A stretch of 64,000 bases of DNA, from positions 1-64,000 of the forward strand of contig NZ_NPFY01000031.1 in the NCBI RefSeq assembly GCF_002259415.1. Direction: 5' to 3'. The stretch comes from Rhodococcus sp. 14-2470-1b (GTDB taxonomy: Bacteria; Actinomycetota; Actinomycetes; Mycobacteriales; Mycobacteriaceae). The translations under genes were made by a program, and so were the position numbers. Of this stretch, positions 37,791 through 45,898 are shown one piece after another (positions within the stretch are counted from its first letter, which is position 1; each line of letters starts with the position of its first letter). A model generated the notes under the pieces. The model was given only the letters and a program-made list of their open reading frames with translations. It had not been told where the DNA came from and did not search any database.

Positions 37791-37821
37791 TTGACGACTT
37801 GTCGGTGGGCACAGCTATATT
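37791..37821 (+). promoter_or_regulatory. Candidate sigma-70-type promoter of the HEPN gene
   Basis: TTGACG (37791-37796) and TATATT (37816-37821) are separated by 19 bases. The predicted start near 37828 falls at the left edge of the LexA box, which is the classic arrangement for repression. The leader to the HEPN gene would be about 148 bases. Confidence 0.55.
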
Positions 37822-37828
37822 GAATATG

Positions 37829-37844
37829 TCGAACGGATGTTCGA
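37829..37844. promoter_or_regulatory. Perfect LexA-binding SOS box
   Basis: TCGAACGGATGTTCGA is an exact match to the mycobacterial/actinobacterial SOS box TCGAAC-N4-GTTCGA, with both arms fully symmetric. It lies 46 bases upstream of the GNAT start and 132 bases before the HEPN start, directly after a -10 element reading toward the HEPN gene. LexA should repress that promoter until DNA damage. Confidence 0.85.
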
Positions 37845-38001
37845 TGTCGGTGATCCGGCGATGACCCCGAGGGAAGCGGGGCTCGCTGGATCCCTGACCT
37901 TAGATCGTCGTCGACGTCCGGTCGTTTCGGAAATTGCGGTCACGAACGGCGAATGCAATCGGGAGGTGTTCGAGTATGGCTACGAAGGTTCTCCGTGGTG
38001 A
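37837..38001 (+). CDS. Possible 54-residue leader ORF under the LexA box
   Basis: An ATG inside the right half of the LexA box opens a 54-codon frame (MFDVGDPAMTPREAGLAGSL and so on) that ends within the first codons of the HEPN gene. It has no Shine-Dalgarno, and no similarity I recognise. It might be a leader peptide coupled to the HEPN gene, or chance. Confidence 0.2.
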   Translation: MFDVGDPAMTPREAGLAGSLTLDRRRRPVVSEIAVTNGECNREVFEYGYEGSPW

Positions 38002-38419
38002 TGTGCGTCCGCCGGTGTCGCCGCGTGCTCGCGTACTGCTGGGCCGGGCAGATGCCTTGCTGTCGGGTTCCCTCGGCGCCGAGTCGGTCGCGGACCAATT
38101 TCTGGATTGCTACATGGCGGCCCTCCGTGGAGCGGCCGCGATTCTGGAAGTTGCGCCCTCGACGCGAGCAAGATCACGCAGTGCGTGGGTACTGCTGGCT
38201 AAAGCCGAGCCGGAACTTCAAGCCTGGGCGGAGTATTTCGCGAGCTACTCGTCGCTGCGAGCGGCACTGCAGGCCGGTGTGTCTCGCTCCATCGATCAGG
38301 ACGTCGCTGACTCGTTCTATCGCGAAGTCGGCCGGTTCCTGCATGTGGTGGAGGATTTCATCGGCGCGGATTCACGGCTCGATCGGGCAGTCCTGCCGCC
38401 TCGATCGATGTCGGCGTGA
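37976..38419 (+). CDS. SAV_6107-type HEPN domain protein
   Basis: A 147-residue all-helical protein: VSPRARVLLGRADALLSG, then SVADQFLDCYMAALRGAAAILEV, a conserved AWVLLAKAEPELQAWAEYF segment, and a last helix with REVGRFLHVVEDFIG. The latter contains Arg-x6-His, the spacing of the HEPN ribonuclease motif Rx4-6H. GGGAGG stands 9 bases before the ATG. The family is widespread in actinobacteria without a proven function. The LexA box upstream suggests a DNA-damage role; RNase activity is an inference from one motif. Confidence 0.85.
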   Translation: MATKVLRGDVRPPVSPRARVLLGRADALLSGSLGAESVADQFLDCYMAALRGAAAILEVAPSTRARSRSAWVLLAKAEPELQAWAEYFASYSSLRAALQAGVSRSIDQDVADSFYREVGRFLHVVEDFIGADSRLDRAVLPPRSMSA

Positions 38420-38647
38420 GGGCTGATTCTGTCGCGGTCGTGTTGCCTTTCGTCGAAGTTCAGTGCGCCGGAGGGTCCGAGTGGTCGGGTCCGCATGCGT
38501 CCTGTCAGGGGTCTGCGCAGGGAAACTTCGGACATTCTCAGGAACACATGGACCGAGTAGGTGGTAAGCAGTCGATTCACCTCGTATTATCGATGACAGG
38601 TAGCCGCCAGAGTCAGCTTCCCGTCGTTTCGCACCCGGAATGACTTC

Positions 38648-38653
38648 TAATAT
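38648..38653 (+). promoter_or_regulatory. Candidate -10 of the DUF3040 gene
   Basis: TAATAT lies 19 bases before the GTG at 38673, giving a leader of about 13 bases that still includes the strong GGGGGAGG Shine-Dalgarno. A second -10-like TATTAT is at 38585-38590. The rest of the 253-base gap before the gene shows nothing else. Confidence 0.4.
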
Positions 38654-38672
38654 CTGTGCAGGGGGAGGTACC

Positions 38673-39104
38673 GTGCCACTCTCCGAGCACGAGCAGCGCA
38701 TGCTCGATCAAATCGAGAGCGCTCTCTACGCCGAGGATCCCAAGTTCGCTTCTCACGTGCGAAGCGGCCGTATGCGTACGGCTTCGAGCAAACGTCGCTT
38801 CCAGGCGGCCGCTTTGTTCGTCTTGGGACTAGTTTTGCTCATCGCCGGGCTGGCGCTGCCGTTCAAGCCCGGTGGTTTCCCGGTGATCAGTCTCGTCGGC
38901 TTCGTCTTCATGTTCGGTGCCGGTGTGCTGTTCCTACTCGGTGGGTCTCGTAAGGGCGCTGCTGCGTCACAGGAGGAGTCCGAAGCGACTGGCTCGGGCG
39001 GACCCAAGAGTTCGGGACCGAAACCCAAGTCCGGCCGCAAGGGCGGCGGCGGTTTCACTTCCCGTATGGAAGATCGTTTCCGGAAGCGATTCGAACAGGA
39101 CTAG
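38673..39104 (+). CDS. DUF3040 membrane protein (Rv2169c-like)
   Basis: A 143-residue protein. It opens PLSEHEQRMLDQIESALYAEDPKFAS, the DUF3040 signature, followed by two hydrophobic helices (AALFVLGLVLLIAGLALPF and ISLVGFVFMFGAGVLFLLG) and a basic, Gly/Ser/Lys-rich cytoplasmic tail. Start is GTG with GGGGGAGG 4 bases upstream, one of the strongest ribosome sites here, suggesting high expression. It is the last gene before the mraZ cluster, as in mycobacteria. Function unknown. Confidence 0.9.
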   Translation: MPLSEHEQRMLDQIESALYAEDPKFASHVRSGRMRTASSKRRFQAAALFVLGLVLLIAGLALPFKPGGFPVISLVGFVFMFGAGVLFLLGGSRKGAAASQEESEATGSGGPKSSGPKPKSGRKGGGGFTSRMEDRFRKRFEQD

Positions 39105-39210
39105 TTATCTCCGTCTCGATGTCGAAGGCGCTGCGCAGCTGAGTCGGATGCAGCAAAGCCGGATGCAGCCAGTCCGGAAAGCCCTGGATTCAGAGACAAC
39201 AGATCACCAC

Positions 39211-39249
39211 AGAAGCGGTGCTCACCCGAATGGGTGGGCACCGCTTTCG
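39211..39249 (+). terminator. Terminator between the DUF3040 gene and mraZ
   Basis: A long inverted repeat, AAGCGGTGC and CACCC on one side and GGGTG and GCACCGCTT on the other with a GAAT loop, forms a 14-15 bp stem with one mismatched pair. It is followed by TCGT, so there is no U-tract. It separates the DUF3040 transcript from the division cluster. Confidence 0.8.
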
Positions 39250-39369
39250 TATGTCCCGGTTGCGTATGGCCGGCGCCCCGCATGGGGTGCCATCTGGCCT
39301 TGTCGAGGATGAATCAGAACCTCGTCACCCACTTCTCCCCACCGCGTGGGGGAGCGAACTGCGTAATCC

Positions 39370-39386
39370 CCACTTTCAACCACCAT
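39370..39386 (-). promoter_or_regulatory. Distal inverted pair of MraZ-like boxes
   Basis: On the minus strand this reads ATGGTGG, 3 bases, AAAGTGG, the same box-spacer pattern as the main MraZ operator but facing away from mraZ. It lies about 240 bases upstream of the mraZ start. Role unproven. Confidence 0.45.
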
Positions 39387-39502
39387 CAGTGTCGATGACC
39401 GATCCATTGACGTTCGGGACCTCCTGACCTGGCCTTTCGCTTGATCGTCACTTTCCGGGCTCTGTGTAGGTCGACAATTGTCGATTCGTGCCGATACGTT
39501 CC

Positions 39503-39519
39503 CCACAATCAACCACCAA
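39503..39519 (-). promoter_or_regulatory. Proximal inverted pair of MraZ-like boxes
   Basis: The minus strand reads TTGGTGG, 3 bases, ATTGTGG. The surrounding 18 bases (CCCCAC..TCAACCACCA) repeat the distal pair with only two differences, 133 bases apart. More degenerate than the main operator; role unproven. Confidence 0.4.
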
Positions 39520-39569
39520 GTTGACCTGCGGAAATTGGGGTAGATCCCAAAAATATTCCTCCCGATGGA

Positions 39570-39599
39570 TTGAAAGTGGAGGAAAGTGGGGTAATGTGG
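39570..39599 (+). promoter_or_regulatory. MraZ operator (three boxes) overlapping the mraZ core promoter
   Basis: AAAGTGG (39573-39579), AAAGTGG (39583-39589) and AATGTGG (39593-39599) are separated by exactly 3 bases, the known AAAGTGG-N3 box array bound by MraZ. The same DNA fits a promoter: TTGAAA (39570-39575), 16 bases, TAATGT (39592-39597), with a start near 39604. MraZ binding would therefore cover both -35 and -10, so autorepression of the whole division cluster is expected. Confidence 0.85.
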
Positions 39600-39627
39600 T
39601 GGCAGCAGCGAGAGCGGGAGGTGTCGA

Positions 39628-40059
39628 GTGTTCCTCGGTACCTACACGCCCAAGCTCGACGAGAAGGGCCGGCTCACGTTGCCGGCGAAGTTCCGGGATG
39701 CGCTGAAGGAAGGTGTGATGGTGAGCAAAGGTCAAGACCACAGCCTCGCGATCTACACCCAGGAAGCGTTCGCGGAAAAGGTAAGAAAGCTCACCGAAGC
39801 ATCTCGTTCCAATCCGGTTGCGCGCTCGTACATCAGGCAGCTCGGTGCGGGCACGGACGAGCAGAAGCTCGATGGTCAGGGCCGCATCATGCTCAGCTCG
39901 GACCACAGGCGCTACGCGAGTCTGGAACGCAACGTCGTCGTGAACGGATCCATCGAGTTCATCGAGATCTGGAACGAAGAAGCCTGGGCTCGCTACTCGT
40001 CCGAGGGTGAGCAGAGCTTCTCGGATGCAGTGGATGCATCCCTGGAAGGAATCTTGTAA
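39628..40059 (+). CDS. mraZ: Transcriptional regulator MraZ
   Basis: A 143-residue regulator with two SpoVT/AbrB-like half-domains: [21 protein letters not shown] in the first and [26 protein letters not shown] in the second, each with the DxxGR signature. MraZ forms a ring that binds repeated boxes upstream of its own gene and controls the dcw cluster. Start is GTG with GGGAGG 6 bases upstream. First gene of the division and cell-wall cluster, and the operator lies just before it. Confidence 0.97.
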   Translation: MFLGTYTPKLDEKGRLTLPAKFRDALKEGVMVSKGQDHSLAIYTQEAFAEKVRKLTEASRSNPVARSYIRQLGAGTDEQKLDGQGRIMLSSDHRRYASLERNVVVNGSIEFIEIWNEEAWARYSSEGEQSFSDAVDASLEGIL

Positions 40060-40116
40060 CCGCAGGAAGCCAGTAACCGCCCGGATCAACCGCCGAGTGC
40101 CGCGAGGCCTCTGCCC

Positions 40117-40193
40117 GATCAGAACCCTGACGTTCTTCCCCAACGCCAGGTTTCGAAGATCAGGACCCTGACGTACTTCCCCGACGTCAGGTT
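40117..40193 (+). repeat. Tandem pair of homologous hairpins between mraZ and rsmH
   Basis: Two 36-base units (40117-40152 and 40158-40193, 41-base period) each begin GATCAG and carry CCTGACGT, a 9-base loop with CTTCCCC, and the complement ACGTCAGG (unit 2 perfect 8-bp stem; unit 1 has one mismatch). They fill the middle of the 232-base gap. They may be terminators, attenuators or RNA-stability elements. No U-run follows. Confidence 0.85.
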
Positions 40194-40291
40194 CCTATCG
40201 GACAGGGACCTCGAGGCATTCGTCCACACCATCGATCGATGCGCGATCTCGACGCACCACCGCGCAGACGCACGAACCGGGAGGAATCATC

Positions 40292-41329
40292 GTGGAAGGC
40301 GAATCGTCGGCCGCCTCTGACAGCGCTCCCGACGGCGACGACTCCGTCGACCGGCCTCAGCCGAAACACATCCCCGTTCGCCTCGAACGCGCGGACGAAC
40401 TTCTGGGACCCGCCCTCACCGCAGCTCACGCGTCAGGTCTCACACCTGTGATGATCGATGCGACGCTCGGCCTCGGCGGACATTCCGAACACTTCTTGCG
40501 TACTTATCCGACGCTGCATCTGATCGGCCTCGATCGAGATCCGGACGCGCTCGCGCGTGCCGGCCGGCGGCTGGAGGAGTTCTCGGATCGAACCTCGTTC
40601 GTGCACACCACGTACGACGGAATTGCCGACGCCCTCGAGCAATCCGGCTTCGCGCCGCAGGACTCGGTCCACGCCATTCTGTTCGACCTCGGAGTGTCCT
40701 CGATGCAGCTGGACGAAGCGGACCGCGGATTCGCCTACTCGGTGGACGCCCCACTCGACATGCGGATGGATCCGACGGTCGGGCTGACTGCGGCGGACGT
40801 CCTGAACACCTACTCGCACGGCGACATCGCCCGCGTGCTCAGCACGTACGGTGAAGAACGATTCGCCGGACGCATTGCGTCGGCTGTCGTCAAACGTCGC
40901 GAAACCACCCCGTTCACCACGAGCGCGGCCCTCGTCGAACTGCTCTACTCGGCAATTCCGGCCGCGACGCGGCGAACGGGAGGTCATCCCGCCAAGCGCA
41001 CCTTCCAGGCGCTGCGGGTCGAGGTGAACGGTGAGTTGGACTCGCTCGAGACGGCCGTACCCGCCGGACTCGATGCGTTGGCCGTCGGAGGACGTGTCGT
41101 GTTCATGTCCTACCAGTCGCTCGAGGACCGCGTGGTGAAGAAAGAGCTCACGCCCCGCGTGAAATCGCGCAGCCCCGAGGGGCTTCCGGTCGAGCTACCC
41201 GGGATGGGACCCGAGTTTCGTCTTCTGACCAAGGGAGCGGAACGCGCGTCGGAAGAAGAAATCGAGGAGAACCCGCGCTCGGCCCCGGTGCGCCTGCGCG
41301 CGGCCGAGCGAATTGCGAGGAGATCGTAG
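40292..41329 (+). CDS. rsmH: 16S rRNA (cytosine-1402-N4)-methyltransferase (RsmH/MraW)
   Basis: SAM-dependent methyltransferase acting on C1402 of 16S rRNA. The 345-residue protein has the SAM motif [27 protein letters not shown], the catalytic region [21 protein letters not shown] and the C-terminal [16 protein letters not shown]. The N-terminus carries about 25 extra acidic residues. GGGAGG stands 7 bases before the GTG start. The stop codon is followed at once by the ftsL ATG. Confidence 0.97.
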   Translation: MEGESSAASDSAPDGDDSVDRPQPKHIPVRLERADELLGPALTAAHASGLTPVMIDATLGLGGHSEHFLRTYPTLHLIGLDRDPDALARAGRRLEEFSDRTSFVHTTYDGIADALEQSGFAPQDSVHAILFDLGVSSMQLDEADRGFAYSVDAPLDMRMDPTVGLTAADVLNTYSHGDIARVLSTYGEERFAGRIASAVVKRRETTPFTTSAALVELLYSAIPAATRRTGGHPAKRTFQALRVEVNGELDSLETAVPAGLDALAVGGRVVFMSYQSLEDRVVKKELTPRVKSRSPEGLPVELPGMGPEFRLLTKGAERASEEEIEENPRSAPVRLRAAERIARRS

Positions 41330-42136
41330 ATGACCATTACCTCGACTTCGTCACCGACCACACGGCGCCAGCGCCGCGGCGTCGGCTCGGGTCGCTCCGG
41401 CGCGGCATCGCGGGCGTACGAGCGTCGTCAACAACGCGCGTCCTCGCGCGGGGTGGAGCTTGCATCGAGCGGACATGCGGCAGCGAGGACGATGTCCGCG
41501 TCCATCGGCGCGCGAGTTCCGTTCGTCGCGTTGGTGATCGGACTCCTGTCCCTCGGTCTCGGTTTGACGCTGCTGTTGACGACGAGATCTGCCGGTGACT
41601 CCTATGTACTGAGCGATGCGAAGGCCCAGAACGAGCGTCTCGTTCAGGAACGTGCGTCGCTGCAGCGTGATGTCGAATTGGCGGATTCCGCACCGGAACT
41701 CGCGCGTAAAGCCGCCGAGTTGGGGATGGTCCCTGCCGCAGGCGCTGCGCGCATCGTGGTGGCGGAGGACGGTTCGGTTCAGGTCGTCGGCACTCCCGCT
41801 CCCGCACAGGGCAACCCGGTTGCACCACTCGATCCGCCCACCTCACAGGGCACGTCGCAATCGGCGGATTCCGAGGCCCGAAACCCGTTGCAGGTGCGCA
41901 ATCAGCCGCAGACGACCGCGCCCCGAGCGGCATCGGACTCGACTGCTCCGCGCTCGGCCTCCGACCCGTCGGGCACGCGGGCGGCATCCGACGACGCAGG
42001 TACACCATCCGGCGTCGCACCATCAGTCACATCCGCCACGCCGAACACGGCGAATGGCGCGGGAACCGAGGCAATGGGTGAACAATTGGTTCCCATGAGC
42101 ATCCCGTCGGCGAGTCCTTCGGGTAGTCGGCAGTGA
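41330..42136 (+). CDS. ftsL: Cell division protein FtsL (actinobacterial, Pro/Ala-rich tail)
   Basis: A bitopic division protein of 268 residues. A basic cytoplasmic part (about 60 residues) precedes one membrane helix (FVALVIGLLSLGLGLTLLLT, about 64-85) and a short periplasmic coiled coil (DAKAQNERLVQERASLQRDVELAD), the FtsL core. The last 130 residues are a low-complexity Pro/Ala/Ser/Thr extension seen in actinobacterial homologues (Rv2164c type). It starts at the base after the rsmH stop and overlaps pbpB by 4 bases. Partners would be FtsQ and FtsB. Confidence 0.85.
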   Translation: MTITSTSSPTTRRQRRGVGSGRSGAASRAYERRQQRASSRGVELASSGHAAARTMSASIGARVPFVALVIGLLSLGLGLTLLLTTRSAGDSYVLSDAKAQNERLVQERASLQRDVELADSAPELARKAAELGMVPAAGAARIVVAEDGSVQVVGTPAPAQGNPVAPLDPPTSQGTSQSADSEARNPLQVRNQPQTTAPRAASDSTAPRSASDPSGTRAASDDAGTPSGVAPSVTSATPNTANGAGTEAMGEQLVPMSIPSASPSGSRQ

Positions 42137-44106
42137 CCAGGCCGACATCCGGGAACACTCGTCGTACACCAGCGCCGCACGAGCGGAGCCGGCGGAATGA
42201 TTCCAGGCGGAACGCATCCGGCGTCACTGTGTCCGACCGAAGGCCCGCCTCGGCCCGAGGCGGCGTGCCTCCACGTCGCCCGCATCCCCGAGCGGGCAGT
42301 CGCTTCGACGCCTCGTCGTTCACTTTCCGCAACGGCTTCGGCCGCATCGTCATGTTCGGCATTCTCGGTGTCGTCGTACTGCAGTTGGTCTGGATCATGG
42401 GAGTCAACGGAACTCGACTGTCCGTCGAAGCCGCGTCACAGCGCACCACCACCCTGGTGGACGCAGCAGCACGCGGCTCCATCACGGACAGGAACGGCAA
42501 GCCCATCGCCTTCACGATGGAAGCCAAGGCCTTGACGTTCCAACCCGTGCGCGTCCGGCAGGAGTTGGACGAGGCGCGGGCCAAGGATCCCTCTGCGCCC
42601 CAAACCGACGACAGGTTGGCCGAGATCGCCGCAGGCATCCACGACGAACTGGGTGACATCGCGAACGAGAAGGACATTCTCGCCAAGCTGAAGAGCGACG
42701 ACACGTTCGCCTACCTCGTCCGCGGCGTCGACTCGACCGTGGCGACACGGATCAGCGAAGAATTCGAAGAAGTCGGCCTCGAGCGGCAGGACATTCGCGA
42801 GTACCCGGGCGGATCACTCGCCGCCAACATGGTCGGCGCGACAGGTTGGGACGGCCACGGCCTTCTGGGACTGGAGGATTCGCTCGACGCGACGCTGGCC
42901 GGAACCGACGGATCGCAGACCTACGATCGCGGGTCGGACGGCGCCGTCATACCCGGCAGCTGGCGCGACAAGCAGACCGCGGTGAACGGCTCGGGAGTGG
43001 AGCTGACCATCGACGCGGATCTGCAGTACTACGTCCAGCAACAGGTGCAGCTCGCAAAAGACCTGTCCGGTGCGAAGAATGCGTCCGCCGTCGTGCAGGA
43101 CGCACGCACCGGCGAGGTTCTGGCGATGTCCAACGACAACACGTTCAACCCGGGTATCGGCGTCGGCAACAACGACCGCAACAAGGAGATGGGCAACCTC
43201 GCCGTCTCCACTCCGTTCGAGCCCGGTTCGGTCAACAAGATCATCACTGCCGCTGCCGCAATCGAATACGGCCTCACGACGCCCGATGAGGTGTTGCAAG
43301 TTCCCGGCAACATCTTCATGTCCGGTGTGTCGGTGAAGGACGCGTGGGATCACGGCGTGGTTCCCTACACGTCGACCGGTGTGTTCGGAAAGTCGTCGAA
43401 CGTCGGCACACTCATGCTCGCTCAGCGCGTCGGCGAAGATCGCTTTGCAGACATGCTCTCCAGGTTCGGGCTCGGTCAACGCACCGATGTCGGGCTTCCA
43501 GGAGAGAGTGCAGGCAGCGTGCCGAGTCGGGATCAGTGGTCCGGCGGCACGTTCGCCAACCTCCCCATCGGTCAGGGTCTGTCCATGTCGTTGCTGCAGA
43601 TGACGGCGATGTACCAGGCGATCGCCAACGACGGGATGCGGATTCCGCCCAGGATCGTCAAGTCGACGGTCGACCCGGACGGAAATCGTACGGATACCGA
43701 CAGGCCCGAAGGCGTCTATGTGGTGAGCCCGCAGACTGCGACGACCGTTCGCGACATGTTCCGTTCCGTCACGCAGGACGACACCGGTAACCAGCGAGGA
43801 ACCGGTGTCGCAGCGGGGATCCCCGGGTACCAGATCAGCGGCAAGACCGGCACTGCGCAGCAGGTCGATCCGGAATGCGGTTGTTACTCCAACTCGAACT
43901 ACTGGATCACGTTCGCCGGCATCGCCCCGGCCGACGACCCCCGGTACGTCATCGGCATCATGCTGGACGCCCCGACCAGGAGTGCAGACGGATCAGGTGG
44001 ACAGTCTGCAGCGCCGCTGTTCCACAACATCGCCAGTTGGATGCTCCAGCGAGACAGCGTTCCACTGTCTGCTTCCGGACCGAAATTGGTGCTGCAAGCC
44101 GACTGA
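42133..44106 (+). CDS. pbpB: Penicillin-binding protein 3 / FtsI (PbpB)
   Basis: Division-specific transpeptidase of 657 residues that crosslinks septal peptidoglycan with FtsW. A basic cytoplasmic region of about 70 residues leads to a membrane helix (IVMFGILGVVVLQLVWIMGV), a pedestal domain and the class B transpeptidase domain with the active-site Ser 366 (EPGSVNK), SSN (GKSSNVG) and SGKTGTAQ. Start is GTG overlapping the ftsL stop as GTGA. Mycobacterial homologues interact with Wag31 and FtsQ. Confidence 0.97.
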   Translation: MTRPTSGNTRRTPAPHERSRRNDSRRNASGVTVSDRRPASARGGVPPRRPHPRAGSRFDASSFTFRNGFGRIVMFGILGVVVLQLVWIMGVNGTRLSVEAASQRTTTLVDAAARGSITDRNGKPIAFTMEAKALTFQPVRVRQELDEARAKDPSAPQTDDRLAEIAAGIHDELGDIANEKDILAKLKSDDTFAYLVRGVDSTVATRISEEFEEVGLERQDIREYPGGSLAANMVGATGWDGHGLLGLEDSLDATLAGTDGSQTYDRGSDGAVIPGSWRDKQTAVNGSGVELTIDADLQYYVQQQVQLAKDLSGAKNASAVVQDARTGEVLAMSNDNTFNPGIGVGNNDRNKEMGNLAVSTPFEPGSVNKIITAAAAIEYGLTTPDEVLQVPGNIFMSGVSVKDAWDHGVVPYTSTGVFGKSSNVGTLMLAQRVGEDRFADMLSRFGLGQRTDVGLPGESAGSVPSRDQWSGGTFANLPIGQGLSMSLLQMTAMYQAIANDGMRIPPRIVKSTVDPDGNRTDTDRPEGVYVVSPQTATTVRDMFRSVTQDDTGNQRGTGVAAGIPGYQISGKTGTAQQVDPECGCYSNSNYWITFAGIAPADDPRYVIGIMLDAPTRSADGSGGQSAAPLFHNIASWMLQRDSVPLSASGPKLVLQAD

Positions 44107-44154
44107 CAGTGACGCGCACCTCGCGTGTGGTTCGGCTGAAAGGGTCGGGGGTCA

Positions 44155-44171
44155 GCGCGGCGAAGCCGCGC
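44155..44171 (+). other. GC-rich hairpin between pbpB and murE
   Basis: GCGCGGC, a GAA triloop and GCCGCGC form a very stable 7-bp stem in the 175-base gap between pbpB and murE. It may slow or terminate part of the transcription. The rest of the gap shows no clear feature. Confidence 0.5.
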
Positions 44172-44281
44172 CGGTAACCTGACTCGTCGGCCCGAAACCG
44201 AAAGTCCGTCCTGCAGCGCTCGGCGCAGCACCACGGCCTGCGGGTGGGCCTGAAGTTGTACGTCGAGCAGAAAGGAGCGCA

Positions 44282-45898
44282 GTGTCCGTGCCAGCAGAGT
44301 CGACCGATGCTCCGTCGTCGCTCAGACCGTCGAACCCACCGCGTACCGCGGTCGAGGACATCGCAGCCGCGGCGGAAGCCAGGCTGGTTCACGCGGCCAT
44401 GGCGGACGGCTCCGAGCTGCAGTCGCCGTTCGTCACCGGAGTCGATCTTCGAGCGCAGGGAGTCGTCACAGGCGATCTCTTCGCGGCACTGCCCGGATCC
44501 GCCGCGCACGGCGCCTCCTTCGTCGCGACAGCAATCGACAGGGGAGCAGCCGCGATCCTCACCGACTCCGAGGGTCTGGAGCTCGTTTCGGCGCAGTATC
44601 CGCAGCTACCGGTGCCTGTCCTCGTGCGTGACCGGCCGAGGGAGGTGCTGGGACACGTGTCCGCGCTCGTCTACGGCAATCCGTCGGAGAAGATGACCGT
44701 CATCGGCATCACCGGGACGTCCGGTAAGACGACCACGTCGTATCTGTTGGAAGCGGCACTGTCGGCCGCCGGTAGACGAACCGGCCTCATCGGCACCATC
44801 GAGACCAAGATCGCCGGCACCCGAGTGCCGAGTGCCCTCACCACACCGGAGGCGCCGCATCTGCACGCGCTGTTCGCGGCGATGGTCGAGCAAGGCCTCG
44901 ACACCGTGGTCATGGAAGTGTCCAGCCACGCACTGTCTCTCGGGCGGGTCGACGGCACGGTCTTCTCGGTCGGGGCGTTCACCAACCTCTCGCAGGATCA
45001 CCTCGATTTCCACGACACGCTGGAGGAGTACTTCCTCGCCAAGAGCAGACTGTTCGCCGCCGAGTCGCGCGTCCACACGCGGTCGGCTGCCGTGTGCATA
45101 GACGACGCCTGGGGCCAGCGCATGGCCGACATCGCGCGATCGGCGGGCTCGACCCTGCTCACCGTGTCCGTCCTCGGCGACGCCGACTGGACTGTCGACG
45201 GATGGTCGAAGGAACCGACGGGAACCCAACGATTCACCCTCGTCGACACCGCAGGCAACCGACACGCTGCATCGATCCGACTGCCGGGCCGATACAACGT
45301 CGCCAACGCCGCACTGGCGACCGCGGTCTGCGCGGCTGCAGGCGTCGACGTGCGTCGGGCTGTCGCCGGAATGGCCGACGTCGACGTCCCGGGCAGAGTG
45401 CAGCGCATATCCCGCGGCCAGAAGTTCCTCGCCGTCGTCGACTACGCACACAAGCCTGCTGCCGTCGAAGCCGTGATCGAGACACTGCGCGAACAGACTC
45501 AGGGCAGAATCGCGGTGGTCCTCGGTGCAGGCGGCGACCGTGACACCGCCAAACGTCCGTTGATGGGTGCCGCGGGTGCCCGAGGTGCCGATCTTCTCGT
45601 CATCACCGACGACAATCCGCGATCCGAAGATCCTGCACTCATTCGGGATGCGGTGATGGCGGGTGCTCTTTCGGTCGACGAGTCGTCCCGAGGTGAGGTC
45701 AGGAACGTCGCCGGCCGCGGCGCTGCGATCGCCGACGCGGTGAACTGGGCGCGGGAAGGCGACGTCGTGCTGATCGCGGGCAAGGGCCACGAAACAGGTC
45801 AGGAGATCGATGGGGTGAAGTATCCGTTCGACGACCGCGTCGTGCTCGCCGATGCCCTCGATCGCGCGACCGATGAACACGCAGGAGCCAGTTCGTGA
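44282..45898 (+). CDS. murE: UDP-MurNAc-L-Ala-D-Glu:meso-DAP ligase (MurE)
   Basis: Adds the third stem-peptide residue in the cytoplasmic stage of peptidoglycan synthesis. The 538-residue Mur ligase has the P-loop IGITGTSGKTTTSYL, the carbamylated-Lys region and EVSSHALSLGRVDG, and the C-terminal specificity motif DNPRSEDP, which selects meso-diaminopimelate over lysine. Start is GTG with AAAGGAG before it. GTGA overlap with murF. Consistent with the A1-gamma wall of mycolate-containing actinobacteria. Confidence 0.97.
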   Translation: MSVPAESTDAPSSLRPSNPPRTAVEDIAAAAEARLVHAAMADGSELQSPFVTGVDLRAQGVVTGDLFAALPGSAAHGASFVATAIDRGAAAILTDSEGLELVSAQYPQLPVPVLVRDRPREVLGHVSALVYGNPSEKMTVIGITGTSGKTTTSYLLEAALSAAGRRTGLIGTIETKIAGTRVPSALTTPEAPHLHALFAAMVEQGLDTVVMEVSSHALSLGRVDGTVFSVGAFTNLSQDHLDFHDTLEEYFLAKSRLFAAESRVHTRSAAVCIDDAWGQRMADIARSAGSTLLTVSVLGDADWTVDGWSKEPTGTQRFTLVDTAGNRHAASIRLPGRYNVANAALATAVCAAAGVDVRRAVAGMADVDVPGRVQRISRGQKFLAVVDYAHKPAAVEAVIETLREQTQGRIAVVLGAGGDRDTAKRPLMGAAGARGADLLVITDDNPRSEDPALIRDAVMAGALSVDESSRGEVRNVAGRGAAIADAVNWAREGDVVLIAGKGHETGQEIDGVKYPFDDRVVLADALDRATDEHAGASS

